A DNA stretch of 64,000 nucleotides from Rathayibacter agropyri (GTDB taxonomy: Bacteria > Actinomycetota > Actinomycetes > Actinomycetales > Microbacteriaceae): positions 916,318-980,317 of the forward strand of contig NZ_JABRPL010000001.1 of the NCBI RefSeq assembly GCF_013249015.1, written 5' to 3'. The translations under genes and the position numbers were made by a program. How positions within the stretch are numbered: position 1 is the first letter of the stretch; the number at the start of each line of letters is the position of its first letter. A model generated the notes under the pieces. It saw only the letters and a list, made by a program, of their open reading frames with translations. It was not told the DNA's origin and did no database searches. Positions 34,669 through 43,977 of this stretch are shown here, one piece after another.

Positions 34669-37431
34669 ATGAAGCGCAGAAGAGCACGGTGTATGCGGGT
34701 GGGTCTGATGGGCGCGGCGAGTGCCCTGATCGTCGGTCTCCTGGCGGGCTGCACCCCCTCACCTCCCCCGCTCCCCTCCTCGCGTGTCCTGCAGTCGGTC
34801 TCCGTCGCGGCGACGACCGACGGCAGCGTGCGAACGATCGACGCCACGGCCGTCGGAGTCGGGTCCGATGTGTCGCAGACCACCACCTCGACGACCTCCT
34901 ACGACCCCGCCGCCGTCGCAGGCGACCTGCCGGTCCGCGTGCGCACCTCGTACCGCACCGCGGACTCAGCGGGGACCAATCTCGCCGATCTTCGCGGCTA
35001 CTCCGGACGCGTCGAAATCTCCTTGGCGGTCGAGAATTTAACGGTCCACGCCGAGGACGTCACATTCGACGTCGCGGGTGGCGCGACGAGCCGATCTGCT
35101 CTCGTGGGAGCGCCGCTCACCCTCGCCGCCTCGACGGTCCTCCCCGGAGTCTCGCCGAGTCGGGTCGTCACCGCCGCTGAGACGGGCGCGGTGACAAACG
35201 GCGTGCTCAGTCGCGACGACGCGGGTGACGCAGTCCTCCAGTGGGCGTCGCTCCTCGCACCGCCCTCGGGAGGAGCGAACGCCACGCTGACACTCGTCGC
35301 CGACGTGTCCGACTTCGCCGTGCCGTCCTTCAACCTGGCGGTGCAGCCGGGGCTTGCGACGGATCCGACGCCCGCGGGCGCCCTCGAGGCGGCGTTCGAC
35401 ACGAGTCCGGCCTCTGCACTCGCGCTCCAGCGGCGCACAATCGACGTGATCACCTCCGTCGATGAGCTCTTGACCCATGCCGGGACGACTGTCGCCGAGG
35501 TGCGCACCGCGCTCGACGCGACGTCCGAGACGCTGGGCGTGCGCACCGCTGAGGAGCTGCGGCAGAGCACCGCCTCGACCGCCGCGTCGATGCAGGGCCT
35601 CTCAGGGCAGCTGACCGCCCTTCGGAGCGAACTCTCGACGACAGTCTCCGGCACGGAGTCGGGGCTGCTGCAGCAGCTCTCGCAGGCGATCGCCGCGGTC
35701 GACGCGATGCTCGGCGACACCTCGGCGTCCGTACCCAAGCCCGTGCTCTCGGGGAACGGCTGCTCCGTGGCGGTCAAGAATCCCAGCGGATCAGGCACGA
35801 TCCACTCCGAGCTGCTGCGGCTGACCGCCGAGCTGGACGCATACGGCACGGCCGCCGACTCCTGCCGCGAGCAGGTCGTCGCATCGCTGCGCAGCGCAGT
35901 CGGACCCGCGTCACCCACGGCTGAGAGCTGCACGACCTCCTCGATGACGTGCTCGCTCGCCGCCTCCGGTACCGCCGTGAACACCGTGCTGATCGGGCTA
36001 CTTCGCCAGGGCGGGGAGCTGGTCGACTCACTGCAGCCCGAGCTGATGGCCGGAGTGGAGTCGGAGTACTCCGTTCTCTCGACCCGGGTGGACGAGGCCA
36101 CAAAGGCCACCGACGCGCTGTCCGCCAGCGCCCCCGACGGCTCCGCTGCGACGACGCTCGCCGGGCTGACCACGACGCTCGACGGGATCGACGGCGAAGT
36201 AGCCACCCTTGAGAAGACCATGACGTCCGTCGGGAGCACCGCGTCAGCGGCACTCGACGAACTCGGCACACCCGACACAGCGGGCTCACTGGCGGCTCAG
36301 AACCAGGAGCTGGCGGACGAACTCTGCACACTGCTCCCCGCCCTCCCGGCACCCGCGGGGACACCCCGAGCCACGACCACACCGACGGCGACACCCGCAC
36401 CCGCCGGTACGCCAACCACCAGCATCGATCGTCTACGCGCCTACCTGACCGGCACCCCCTGCTCCGGCACGGGCCGGCTGGCGACTCCGAAGGGCTACTC
36501 CGCTCCACTAGCCGACCGGATCAACGAGCAGGCGAAGTCCTGGACCACGGTCGCGACGCTTGTCGGCAAGACCGGTGCGGGAGCCGACCTGACCGCGCTG
36601 CGCACATCGCTCGCCTCCCTTCGTACGACCGCGACGGAGACCGCAACTGCCCTGTCAGCCAACGACGGTCACCTCACGGAGCGGATCACCGCACTCCGTA
36701 CCGCCTCCGCCGCCCTCGTCGCGCAACGGGACTCGCTCGGCTCACGCGTCGACGCACTCTCCGTCCAGCAGGAGGCTCTGGCACCGGCGATCCAGGCGGC
36801 ATTCGCGCACGCGGACGCCGCCGCCGCCTCCGCAGTCGCCGCGATTCTCGACGATCAGATCCGCCGCGTCTCCGCGCGTTCCGTCGTCGACACCGAGGCG
36901 GTCACGACAATGTTCGATCGCTCCGTCTCCGGGCTGCACGAGACGGCCAACGACATCCGCGCCGACGGCACAGCGACGGTCGACGCGGAGCACCAAGCGT
37001 TGAGCACGGCAGAGGCCCGGATCGGTAGCGCGGTGTCGGAGCGCACCCGCGACTCGCTGACGAGGATCGCCACGACAATCGATGCGTCCACCCGCGACAC
37101 GGACGCCGCCTCCGCCCTGCTCACGGCCGATCTCCACAAGGTGCTGCTCGACCTGGGCGACCGCTCGGTCGGCGGCTCCGGCCTGCTCGGGTCGATGACC
37201 ACGAGCGCCGCCAAGGTCGGCACCGCCGACGTGCAATTGGCCCTCGCCTCCCAGAGCGCTCAGGGCTACGCCGGAGTGCGCTCCGAGGACGTCTCGGGCA
37301 TCCTCCTCGCTCAGGCGCAGGAGCGGGCCTCGCTCGTCGCCGCGGACACTCTCCCCGCGTTCCATCTCGACGCTCCGGAGGGTGCGCAGACGCAGACCGT
37401 GTACTCCTTCACGATCGGCGACGAACGATGA
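34669..37431 (+). CDS. large secreted lipoprotein of the type VII-like locus
   Basis: A 920-residue lipoprotein, family not recognised. The signal peptide ends in LLAGC (Cys28). Residues 30-270 look beta-rich and Thr/Ser-rich. From about 270 the chain is largely helical, with heptad-like runs (for example near 330-350, 480-540, 640-700), so long coiled coils are likely. A Pro/Thr-rich linker lies near 570-590, and pairs of cysteines near 365-445 suggest disulfides. Size and topology recall the extracellular part of EsaA-type T7SSb proteins, but I see no sequence proof. The start has GAGGGG six bases upstream, and the gene overlaps the next one by 4 bp. Confidence 0.78.
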   Translation: MKRRRARCMRVGLMGAASALIVGLLAGCTPSPPPLPSSRVLQSVSVAATTDGSVRTIDATAVGVGSDVSQTTTSTTSYDPAAVAGDLPVRVRTSYRTADSAGTNLADLRGYSGRVEISLAVENLTVHAEDVTFDVAGGATSRSALVGAPLTLAASTVLPGVSPSRVVTAAETGAVTNGVLSRDDAGDAVLQWASLLAPPSGGANATLTLVADVSDFAVPSFNLAVQPGLATDPTPAGALEAAFDTSPASALALQRRTIDVITSVDELLTHAGTTVAEVRTALDATSETLGVRTAEELRQSTASTAASMQGLSGQLTALRSELSTTVSGTESGLLQQLSQAIAAVDAMLGDTSASVPKPVLSGNGCSVAVKNPSGSGTIHSELLRLTAELDAYGTAADSCREQVVASLRSAVGPASPTAESCTTSSMTCSLAASGTAVNTVLIGLLRQGGELVDSLQPELMAGVESEYSVLSTRVDEATKATDALSASAPDGSAATTLAGLTTTLDGIDGEVATLEKTMTSVGSTASAALDELGTPDTAGSLAAQNQELADELCTLLPALPAPAGTPRATTTPTATPAPAGTPTTSIDRLRAYLTGTPCSGTGRLATPKGYSAPLADRINEQAKSWTTVATLVGKTGAGADLTALRTSLASLRTTATETATALSANDGHLTERITALRTASAALVAQRDSLGSRVDALSVQQEALAPAIQAAFAHADAAAASAVAAILDDQIRRVSARSVVDTEAVTTMFDRSVSGLHETANDIRADGTATVDAEHQALSTAEARIGSAVSERTRDSLTRIATTIDASTRDTDAASALLTADLHKVLLDLGDRSVGGSGLLGSMTTSAAKVGTADVQLALASQSAQGYAGVRSEDVSGILLAQAQERASLVAADTLPAFHLDAPEGAQTQTVYSFTIGDER

Positions 37432-38732
37432 GCCGGCTCGGGAAGCGGACCGCCCCGCGGACCAGGCCGGACCGGCGGCTCGTGCTGACGGGAGGCGCCG
37501 TGCTTGCGGCGCTGCTGATCCTCGGGGGCGTCCTGATCGCACTACTGCCGCCTCGTCCGACTCCGACCACATCGGTCGCCGAGCTGCCGGTCGGGTTCTC
37601 CTGCGCTCGAGTGCCCGAAGGGCTGACCCTCGGGGTCATCGTCTCGCTGAGTTCGGCTCCCGGCGAGGGATCGGAGTGGAAGGACGCCGCGAACGGAGCC
37701 GTGGTGGCCGCACGACGGTTCGCGATGGGCGGCTGCACGGTCCGCGTGGTCGCTGCCGATGACCACGGTACGGCAGACGGTGCGCGCGCGGCCGTGGAAG
37801 AGCTCGCGGGCGAGCAGGTGTCCGGTCTGGTGATCGCCACCGACGGCTCGCACACATCAGCGGCGGTCGACGCAGCGCGCGCGAGCGGGATCGCGGCGCT
37901 CCTCCCCTACGGCGGCGACGCGGCATCAGCCGGCGACGGTGCGTGGCTGACCGCGCCCGACGCCGCACGGATCGACGCCGCCCTGGTCGAGGCTGCCGGA
38001 GCGGGGTCGAGGACTCTCCTCGTCGATGCCGGCGGGACCGCTCCCCAAGCAGTCGCGCCCGAGGCGACCCTCGTCTTCGCCCCCGGCGGTTCGACGGCCG
38101 ACCTCGTCGACGCCGCTCGGCCATACCTCAGTGGGGAGCGCCCCGTGGACCGCGTTCTCGTCTCAGGTCCGGCCGAGACGCAAGCGATTGCCGTCGCTGC
38201 GCTGCAGGCCGCAGGAACCGCGACGCCGATCCTGCTCACGCCTGACGCGCAGAGCCCTCCGTTCGCCTCCGCACTCGTCGATGCCGGCGGGACGCTGTCG
38301 GGCGACCTGACAACGGCCGGAGTCGATTCCGGCGACGCAGTCGCGCTCCGTGGCGACGAGGCAGGACGCGCCATGTCCGCGTACCTCGCCGCCCTGCGAG
38401 TGACGGCCGACGACTCCACGCAGACAGCCCTCCTCGGCGACCGGCCGTTCCGTGACGTTTCAGCGGTCGCCGACACCCCCAGCCACGACGCCGTCGTAGC
38501 ACTCGTGCGTGCAGCTGCGGCGGCGGGTCGCCGAGATCCATCGGCGGTCAGAGCCGCGCTGAGCGGCTCCGTCGTGAGTCCGGCCGACGGCCTCGCCGGG
38601 CCCCGGCTCGATTTCAGTGCGCCGACCGCCCTCGGCGCATCGGTCCTCGCGCTGCACGCCACCCCGCAGGATCTCGGCCTGCGCCCGACCACCGTCCCAC
38701 TGCTCTGGTTCGCCGGACAGCCTCGACCCTGA
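37428..38732 (+). CDS. membrane-anchored periplasmic-binding-type protein
   Basis: A 434-residue protein with a basic N-terminus, one membrane helix (about residues 18-41) and an extracytoplasmic domain resembling type-1 periplasmic binding proteins of the Leu/Ile/Val family (LTLGVIVSLSS at the first strand, then alternating alpha/beta units such as VSGLVIATDGS). There is no transporter gene nearby. It sits between the large lipoprotein (4-bp overlap) and the EssC-like ATPase (9-bp gap), so it probably belongs to the secretion complex or its sensing part. The fold call is moderate; the ligand is unknown. Confidence 0.72.
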   Translation: MSRLGKRTAPRTRPDRRLVLTGGAVLAALLILGGVLIALLPPRPTPTTSVAELPVGFSCARVPEGLTLGVIVSLSSAPGEGSEWKDAANGAVVAARRFAMGGCTVRVVAADDHGTADGARAAVEELAGEQVSGLVIATDGSHTSAAVDAARASGIAALLPYGGDAASAGDGAWLTAPDAARIDAALVEAAGAGSRTLLVDAGGTAPQAVAPEATLVFAPGGSTADLVDAARPYLSGERPVDRVLVSGPAETQAIAVAALQAAGTATPILLTPDAQSPPFASALVDAGGTLSGDLTTAGVDSGDAVALRGDEAGRAMSAYLAALRVTADDSTQTALLGDRPFRDVSAVADTPSHDAVVALVRAAAAAGRRDPSAVRAALSGSVVSPADGLAGPRLDFSAPTALGASVLALHATPQDLGLRPTTVPLLWFAGQPRP

Positions 38733-38741
38733 GGACACACG

Positions 38742-41700
38742 ATGCGACTGCTCCTCGAACTCGACGATTCCCGCCACGATGTCGACCTCGGTCGGCACCG
38801 CTCGTCCGCGACCCTCGGCGACCTCGTGGAGGCCGTTACCGGGCGCCGGCTCGACGCTGGCACCGTGCTTGCCGTCGACTCCGCCCTGCACCCCGTCGAG
38901 ACTCCGATCGACGAAATCCTCCTGCTCGAGGGCACCAGAATCGCCCGCTCGGCCGAGCCACGGCCACGAGCAGTCGGAGGCTGGACCGCCGCGCTCTCGG
39001 GAGGTCTGTCCGCCGGACCCGTGGTCGAGATCCCCAGGAGCCGACCACTGACGGTCGGCCGAGCACCGCAGGCCGATCTCGTCCTCGATACGGCCAGCGC
39101 CTCCTGGGAGCACCTCACGATCGTCCGCGAGGGCGACGGTCTGCGAGTGCGCGACGCCGGAAGCACGAACGGGACTCTGGTCGACGGCGTGCCAGCCGAC
39201 AGTGACGGCACCGTCGTCACCGGGCCCGCTGTCCTGATCGCCGGAGGAGCCGCGGTCCTCCTCCGCCCTACGCAGGACGAACCGCGCGCTCCCGAGCCCG
39301 GCAGCTTGAACAACCTCACTGCAAACGCGACCGTGCCCTTCAACAGGCCGCCGCGTCCTGGCCGGTCCGCCGCCGCCGACCCCGTCGTTCCGCCGACGCG
39401 CGTCTCCGTCGCCTCCGCCACGAAATTCAGCATCATCACGGTCGTCGCACCACTCGTCCTCGCCTTCGCGATGGTGCTCATCATGGGCGACGCGCGTTAC
39501 GCCCTCTTCGCGGCCCTCAGTCCCGTGGCGGGGGTCGGCATGTGGTTCGAGCAGAAGCACCGGCACACCCGCTCCACGCGGTCGGAGGAGCAGCGGTTCG
39601 AGCAGGCGCTCCAGGAGTTCCGAGACGACATCGCTCGGGCAGCACGGGTCGAGCGGACGCGCCTCGAAGAGGAGGCTCCCGACCCGGCGACAGCGCTTCG
39701 CCGCGCCGCGCTGCCCACCACCTCGCTCTGGCAACGCCGCTCGACGGCAGCCGACGTGCTCACTCTCCACGCGGGCGTCGGTGATGTGCCGTGGACGCCG
39801 ACGCTCGATCAGCGCTCAGGGTCGCGGCCGGAGGACACGGTGCGCGAGATCTTGGCGAGCAGCGTGATCCCGAGTGCACCGGTCGCCGTCGACCTCTCCG
39901 ACGCGGGTGTAGTCGGAATCGTCGGCGACCGCGAAGGGGCACTGGCACTCGCCCGGAGCCTGCTCTGTCAGGCGGCGGTGCACTGCGGCCCCGCTGACCT
40001 GACGATCGGCGTCTTCTGTGACCGCGGCCGTGACAATGATTGGAGCTGGGCCTCGTGGCTGCCACACACCCGGCGCCCTGGCGGTGAGCGCTGGCTCTCG
40101 GACCACCGCGAACGCAGCACGGAGATCCTCCGCGGACTGCGCGACGCACTCGCCGAGCAGTCCGGGCCGCGCACGCTCCTCGTCCTCGACTCGGACGTGC
40201 TCACCGAGGGCCGGGACGCTCCCGCGCGCGATCTCCTTGGCTTCGGCCGGGGGCAGCGCGACGCCGGAGCCCGCGTGGCCGGCATCGTCCTCGCCGCCTC
40301 CGAGGAGCAGCTCCCCGCCTCGTGCAACGTGGTCGTGCAGATCGAGCCCGACGCGTCCGCGACGCTCTCCCGACCCGACGAGCGCCTCACCGTGGAGGAT
40401 GTCGTGCTCGCCGGACTCGACCGCACCAGTGCCGAGCGCTGCGCCCGCGACCTCGCCCGCTTCGAGGACCCTGAACTCGTCACCGCGGGGGCCGCGCTCC
40501 CCGGGCTGGTGCGCCTCCCGCCGCTGCTCGGCGTGGATCACCCGACGGTGGCCTCAGTCAGGGAGTGGTGGTCGACGGCGAAAGGAATACGGGCTCCGGT
40601 CGGCACCGGTGAGGGTGGCACGCTCGTCCTCGATCTCGTCGCCGACGGACCGCACGGGCTCGTTGGTGGTACGACGGGCTCGGGCAAGAGCGAATTCCTG
40701 CGCTCCTTCGTCGCGGGTCTCGCGGCACGCAACGATCCGACTCGCCTCAGCTTCGTCCTGATCGACTTCAAGGGCGGTGCGGCCTTCGCCGCGTGCGAAC
40801 GTCTGCCGCACACCATCGGAACGATCAGTAATCTCGACGAGCAACTGGCCGACCGCGCCCTGCGCTCGCTCGAGGCAGAAATGCAGCGGCGACAGCGCGT
40901 GTTTGCGGCCGCGGGCGAAGGCATCGACAACCTTGACGCCTACTGGGCAACATCGCCCTCTGAACCGATGCCACGGCTCCTCCTCGTCGTCGACGAATTC
41001 GCCATGCTCGCGAAGGAGCACCCCGATGTCTTAAAATCCCTGGTCAGCGTCGGCGCCGTCGGACGCACACTCGGCGTGCACATGATCCTCGCGACCCAGC
41101 GCCCCGCCGGCGTCGTCAACGACGACATCCTCGCGAACACCAACCTCCGCGTTGCGCTCCGGGTGCAGAGCCGCGACGACTCCGTGAACGTGATCGGCGT
41201 GCCGAGTGCGGCCGAGATCTCGCGGAGTCAGACTGGGCGCGCCTACGTCAAGCTCGGCCAGAACGACATCACACCCGTGCAGACGGCCCTGGTCACGGGG
41301 CGGGCTGAGGCGGAGGTCATCAACCTGGTCGAGGTCCGGACCGTCGGCTTTTCCGGGGTCCCCACCAGCGAGTCGACCCTCGGCTCGGCGGATGAGACAG
41401 CCCCGACCGACCTTGACCTTCTGATCGACGCGGTGGTCGAGGCGAATGCGGATGCGGGGTTCGCTCCGCCCCGTCCGATCTGGCCGGAACCGCTCGGCGA
41501 GTCCATCCAGCTCGGAGGCTTCGGCGCCGAAGAGTCCGACCTCGGCGACGTCGTCGACGACGTGCTGCGCATCGCGCTCTCGGACGACCCCGACAACCAG
41601 CGCCAGGTCACAAGCGGGTGGGACCTGACCGAGGGCAACCTCCTCCTGCTCGGCATCCCCGGCAGCGGCACCAGCACGGCGCTGGCCTCGGTCGCTCTCA

Positions 41701-42977
41701 CCGCGACCCGTCACTTCTCCCCCGGCGAACTCGACCTCTATGTCCTCGATGCGGCCTCCCGTGACTGCTCAGCGCTCGCGGATCTGCCGCACACCGTCTC
41801 CTATGTCGGAGCGGGAGCGGGAGCGCGGGAGAAGCAGACCCGCTTCCTCCGTCACATCCGCGACGAGGTGAAGAGGCGGCGCGCGTCTCACGGGGAGCGC
41901 CGCCGGACGCTGGTACTGATCGACGGCTTGGCGACGCTCAAGGACGATTTCGAGGATTGGGAGAGCCAGGGTCTGCTGGAGGCGTTGGCGCGGGCCTACG
42001 CCGACGGTCCTGAACTGGGACTGCACTTCGCCGTCACGAGCACCCGCGTCAAGGGCCTGCCGTCGGTGATGGAGGAGGTGACCACGCAGAAGTGGCTGTT
42101 CCGTTTCGCGGATCCACAGGATTACTCGATCGCCGGGGTGAAGCCCCGCTACGCCCCGCCGCCGGTGCCCGGCCGGTGCGTACTCACTTCGTCCCTCCTC
42201 CAGACACAGGTCGCGATACCCGCCGCGGGTCTGCACGCCGCCGTCACCGAGGTGGTCGCCGCCTGGCCCGACACCACCACCAAGACCACAGCGATCGCCA
42301 CATTGCCCGAGCGGGTGGCGATCAGCGCTCTCGGCGTCGAGGCCCGATTCGACGGCGAACCCTGGCGGATCCCCATCGGACTGGGCGAAGCCGATCTGGC
42401 GCCGCTCGCCTTCGAGCTCTATGAGGGCGAGCATGTGTTCATCTGCGGTCCCGCCCGCTCCGGTAAGTCCACGGTGCTGCTCGCGCTCGCCGAGGCCGCC
42501 CGCGCTGCCGGGACCGTCGGGATCTGGGGCGCGTGTGACCGCCGCTCGCCCCTGGTCGGCGCCGGTCTCGACCGGCTCGCCGTCGGTGCCGAGGAGCTTC
42601 GCGCCCTCCTCGCGTCCCTGCTGATGGAGGAGGGGCCGGTGCTGCTGCTGATCGACGATGCCGAACGTTGGGACGACCCCGGCCAGGGCCTGACGACCCT
42701 GATCTCCGGATCCCACCCAGGACGGTGCGTCATTGCCGCCGGACGTTCGGTCGAACTGCGCTCGCAATTCGGGCACTGGACGAAGGCCCTGGGCCGATCC
42801 CGGTCCGGCCTCTTGTTGCAGCCTGACTGGGAGCACGACACCCAGCTGTTCCCCGCGCCGATCCCCCGGCGCCTCCCGGTCCCGGCCACCGTCGGCCGCG
42901 GCTTTGTCAGCCTCGCGGGAGACGTGCACTTCCTCCAGGCGGTGTCGCCGACGCCGGAGCAGGAGGGGGACGGCTAG
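38742..42977 (+). CDS. EssC/EccC-like FtsK/SpoIIIE ATPase with FHA domain
   Basis: A 1411-residue motor of type VII secretion type. In order: an N-terminal region of about 95 residues, an FHA domain (about 100-175; LTVGR, then DAGSTNGT), two membrane helices (about 228-265), and three RecA-like modules. Module 1 has an intact Walker A (GTTGSGKS, 643-650) and Walker B (LLLVVDEFA). Module 2 has GIPGSGTST, with the Walker lysine lost. Module 3 has GPARSGKST (about 1236-1244). The FHA-TM-ATPase order matches EssC of T7SSb, not the mycobacterial EccC. The FHA domain could read phosphothreonines made by the kinase gene opposite. Confidence 0.9.
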   Translation: MRLLLELDDSRHDVDLGRHRSSATLGDLVEAVTGRRLDAGTVLAVDSALHPVETPIDEILLLEGTRIARSAEPRPRAVGGWTAALSGGLSAGPVVEIPRSRPLTVGRAPQADLVLDTASASWEHLTIVREGDGLRVRDAGSTNGTLVDGVPADSDGTVVTGPAVLIAGGAAVLLRPTQDEPRAPEPGSLNNLTANATVPFNRPPRPGRSAAADPVVPPTRVSVASATKFSIITVVAPLVLAFAMVLIMGDARYALFAALSPVAGVGMWFEQKHRHTRSTRSEEQRFEQALQEFRDDIARAARVERTRLEEEAPDPATALRRAALPTTSLWQRRSTAADVLTLHAGVGDVPWTPTLDQRSGSRPEDTVREILASSVIPSAPVAVDLSDAGVVGIVGDREGALALARSLLCQAAVHCGPADLTIGVFCDRGRDNDWSWASWLPHTRRPGGERWLSDHRERSTEILRGLRDALAEQSGPRTLLVLDSDVLTEGRDAPARDLLGFGRGQRDAGARVAGIVLAASEEQLPASCNVVVQIEPDASATLSRPDERLTVEDVVLAGLDRTSAERCARDLARFEDPELVTAGAALPGLVRLPPLLGVDHPTVASVREWWSTAKGIRAPVGTGEGGTLVLDLVADGPHGLVGGTTGSGKSEFLRSFVAGLAARNDPTRLSFVLIDFKGGAAFAACERLPHTIGTISNLDEQLADRALRSLEAEMQRRQRVFAAAGEGIDNLDAYWATSPSEPMPRLLLVVDEFAMLAKEHPDVLKSLVSVGAVGRTLGVHMILATQRPAGVVNDDILANTNLRVALRVQSRDDSVNVIGVPSAAEISRSQTGRAYVKLGQNDITPVQTALVTGRAEAEVINLVEVRTVGFSGVPTSESTLGSADETAPTDLDLLIDAVVEANADAGFAPPRPIWPEPLGESIQLGGFGAEESDLGDVVDDVLRIALSDDPDNQRQVTSGWDLTEGNLLLLGIPGSGTSTALASVALTATRHFSPGELDLYVLDAASRDCSALADLPHTVSYVGAGAGAREKQTRFLRHIRDEVKRRRASHGERRRTLVLIDGLATLKDDFEDWESQGLLEALARAYADGPELGLHFAVTSTRVKGLPSVMEEVTTQKWLFRFADPQDYSIAGVKPRYAPPPVPGRCVLTSSLLQTQVAIPAAGLHAAVTEVVAAWPDTTTKTTAIATLPERVAISALGVEARFDGEPWRIPIGLGEADLAPLAFELYEGEHVFICGPARSGKSTVLLALAEAARAAGTVGIWGACDRRSPLVGAGLDRLAVGAEELRALLASLLMEEGPVLLLIDDAERWDDPGQGLTTLISGSHPGRCVIAAGRSVELRSQFGHWTKALGRSRSGLLLQPDWEHDTQLFPAPIPRRLPVPATVGRGFVSLAGDVHFLQAVSPTPEQEGDG

Positions 42978-43019
42978 GGGCGGAGCCGTTCGGGCGGCGG
43001 CGCGATCGACGACGACCTG

Positions 43020-43342
43020 TCAGAACCACCACCGGAACGACGCGGAGCGTATCCGAACGTACTCGACAGCCTCGTCGAGTCGGGACGTGGCTTCGCGGTC
43101 CAGCGAGCCGTCCTCCTGAACGATTCGGTGGCTGTCGACGCCCCAGTCCTTCACCCGTAGGGCTGTCGCACACGCTTGCAGAGCAGCCGCATGTCTTTCC
43201 GTGTCGTCGCTTCGCGCGCGCGTTGGGCATGTTCGGCGAACAGGCCCGCATGAAAGCTCTTCGGCGGCAGTCGAGCCGCGAGATAGGCTAATGCCTCAGC
43301 GTACTCGTCTCGACGTCGGCCACTCAGGCGGAACAGGTCCAT
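43020..43342 (-). pseudogene. frameshifted candidate immunity protein, copy B
   Basis: From the ATG at 43342 the frame gives 63 residues ending ...RQPYG at a TGA (43151-43153). A neighbouring frame then continues from about 43150 to a TGA at 43020-43022 and ends SFRWWF. Joined, they give about 104 residues that align end to end with copy A at 43654-43977: RRDEYAEAL against RKEQFAETL, FAEHA..R.AT against FAHYA..R.AT, EDGSLD against ADGSID, and the FRWW tail. One missing base near 43153 explains the break. It may be a true pseudogene or a sequencing error. Confidence 0.65.
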
Positions 43343-43653
43343 CACTGCATCTCTTCAAAAAATTTTTGCGAGCCGGCTCAGAAGGCCGCGGTGTTCGAAA
43401 CACGATCCACTTTTCTCTCTCATTCCCCCGGATGTCTGTTCATACGACGATCGGGCTCGGCTGCCAAGATGACGCATTTGCTCGAGCGCCGGCGCCCAGC
43501 GCGCGAACCACGAATAGTTCACTACTTTCGATCATCGGCAGTCTGCGTGCGGACGGGAAAAATCAGCGAGCGCGGCCGCATACTTTTCTCTGCGCCGAGG
43601 AGAACGTCTGTGTTTTTCGAGCTACTCATCGGGCGCCGTGAAACTCGTGGATC
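43343..43653. other. gene-free AT-richer spacer between immunity copies
   Basis: About 310 bases with base composition unlike the flanks, including an A/T palindrome near 43357-43367. Short minus-strand frames (35 residues or fewer) occur, but none is convincing. One of them ends in a TGATG overlap with the copy B start, which could be the worn tail of another toxin gene. Confidence 0.4.
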
Positions 43654-43977
43654 CTAGAGCCACCATAACCACCATCGGAAACGGCGAGATTGTTGTAGAA
43701 CATCAGCTATTGCCTTATCGTACTTTTCCGTCTGCTGCAGATCGATACTCCCATCAGCATGCATAATACATCTGTCGCTTAGACTATTCATTGTACCTAC
43801 AAAATTTCTCGGCACAAGCGATGCAAGGTATCTTACTTGACGAAGTGACGTGGCACTTCTCACGGTGCAGGCATAGTGCGCAAACCGCTGTGACGCTTGC
43901 GGCGCACTCACTTCCAAGAAAGATAATGCACAGTGGTCTAACGTCTCTGCAAATTGCTCTTTTCGCAGTTGAGTCAG
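43654..43977 (-). CDS. candidate immunity protein, copy A
   Basis: A 107-residue frame if read from a CTG at 43977, which overlaps the TGA ending the toxin frame (CTGA, 43974-43977). A conventional TTG at 43917 would give 87 residues but would lose the conserved first helix (RKEQFAETL). It is mostly helical and ends in a tryptophan-rich FRWW tail. Similarity to copy B supports it as a real protein family. Codon use is unlike the rest of the window, with TTA leucines and AT-ending codons, which points to recent transfer. Its place right behind a toxin tail suggests immunity; the family name is unknown. Confidence 0.6.
   Translation of the reverse strand: MTQLRKEQFAETLDHCALSFLEVSAPQASQRFAHYACTVRSATSLRQVRYLASLVPRNFVGTMNSLSDRCIMHADGSIDLQQTEKYDKAIADVLQQSRRFRWWLWWL

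Noticed and set aside
34669-37431. Calling the large lipoprotein EsaA
   Set aside because: Size and helical content are suggestive, but EsaA is a polytopic membrane protein and this has only a lipoprotein signal; no sequence motif supports the name.
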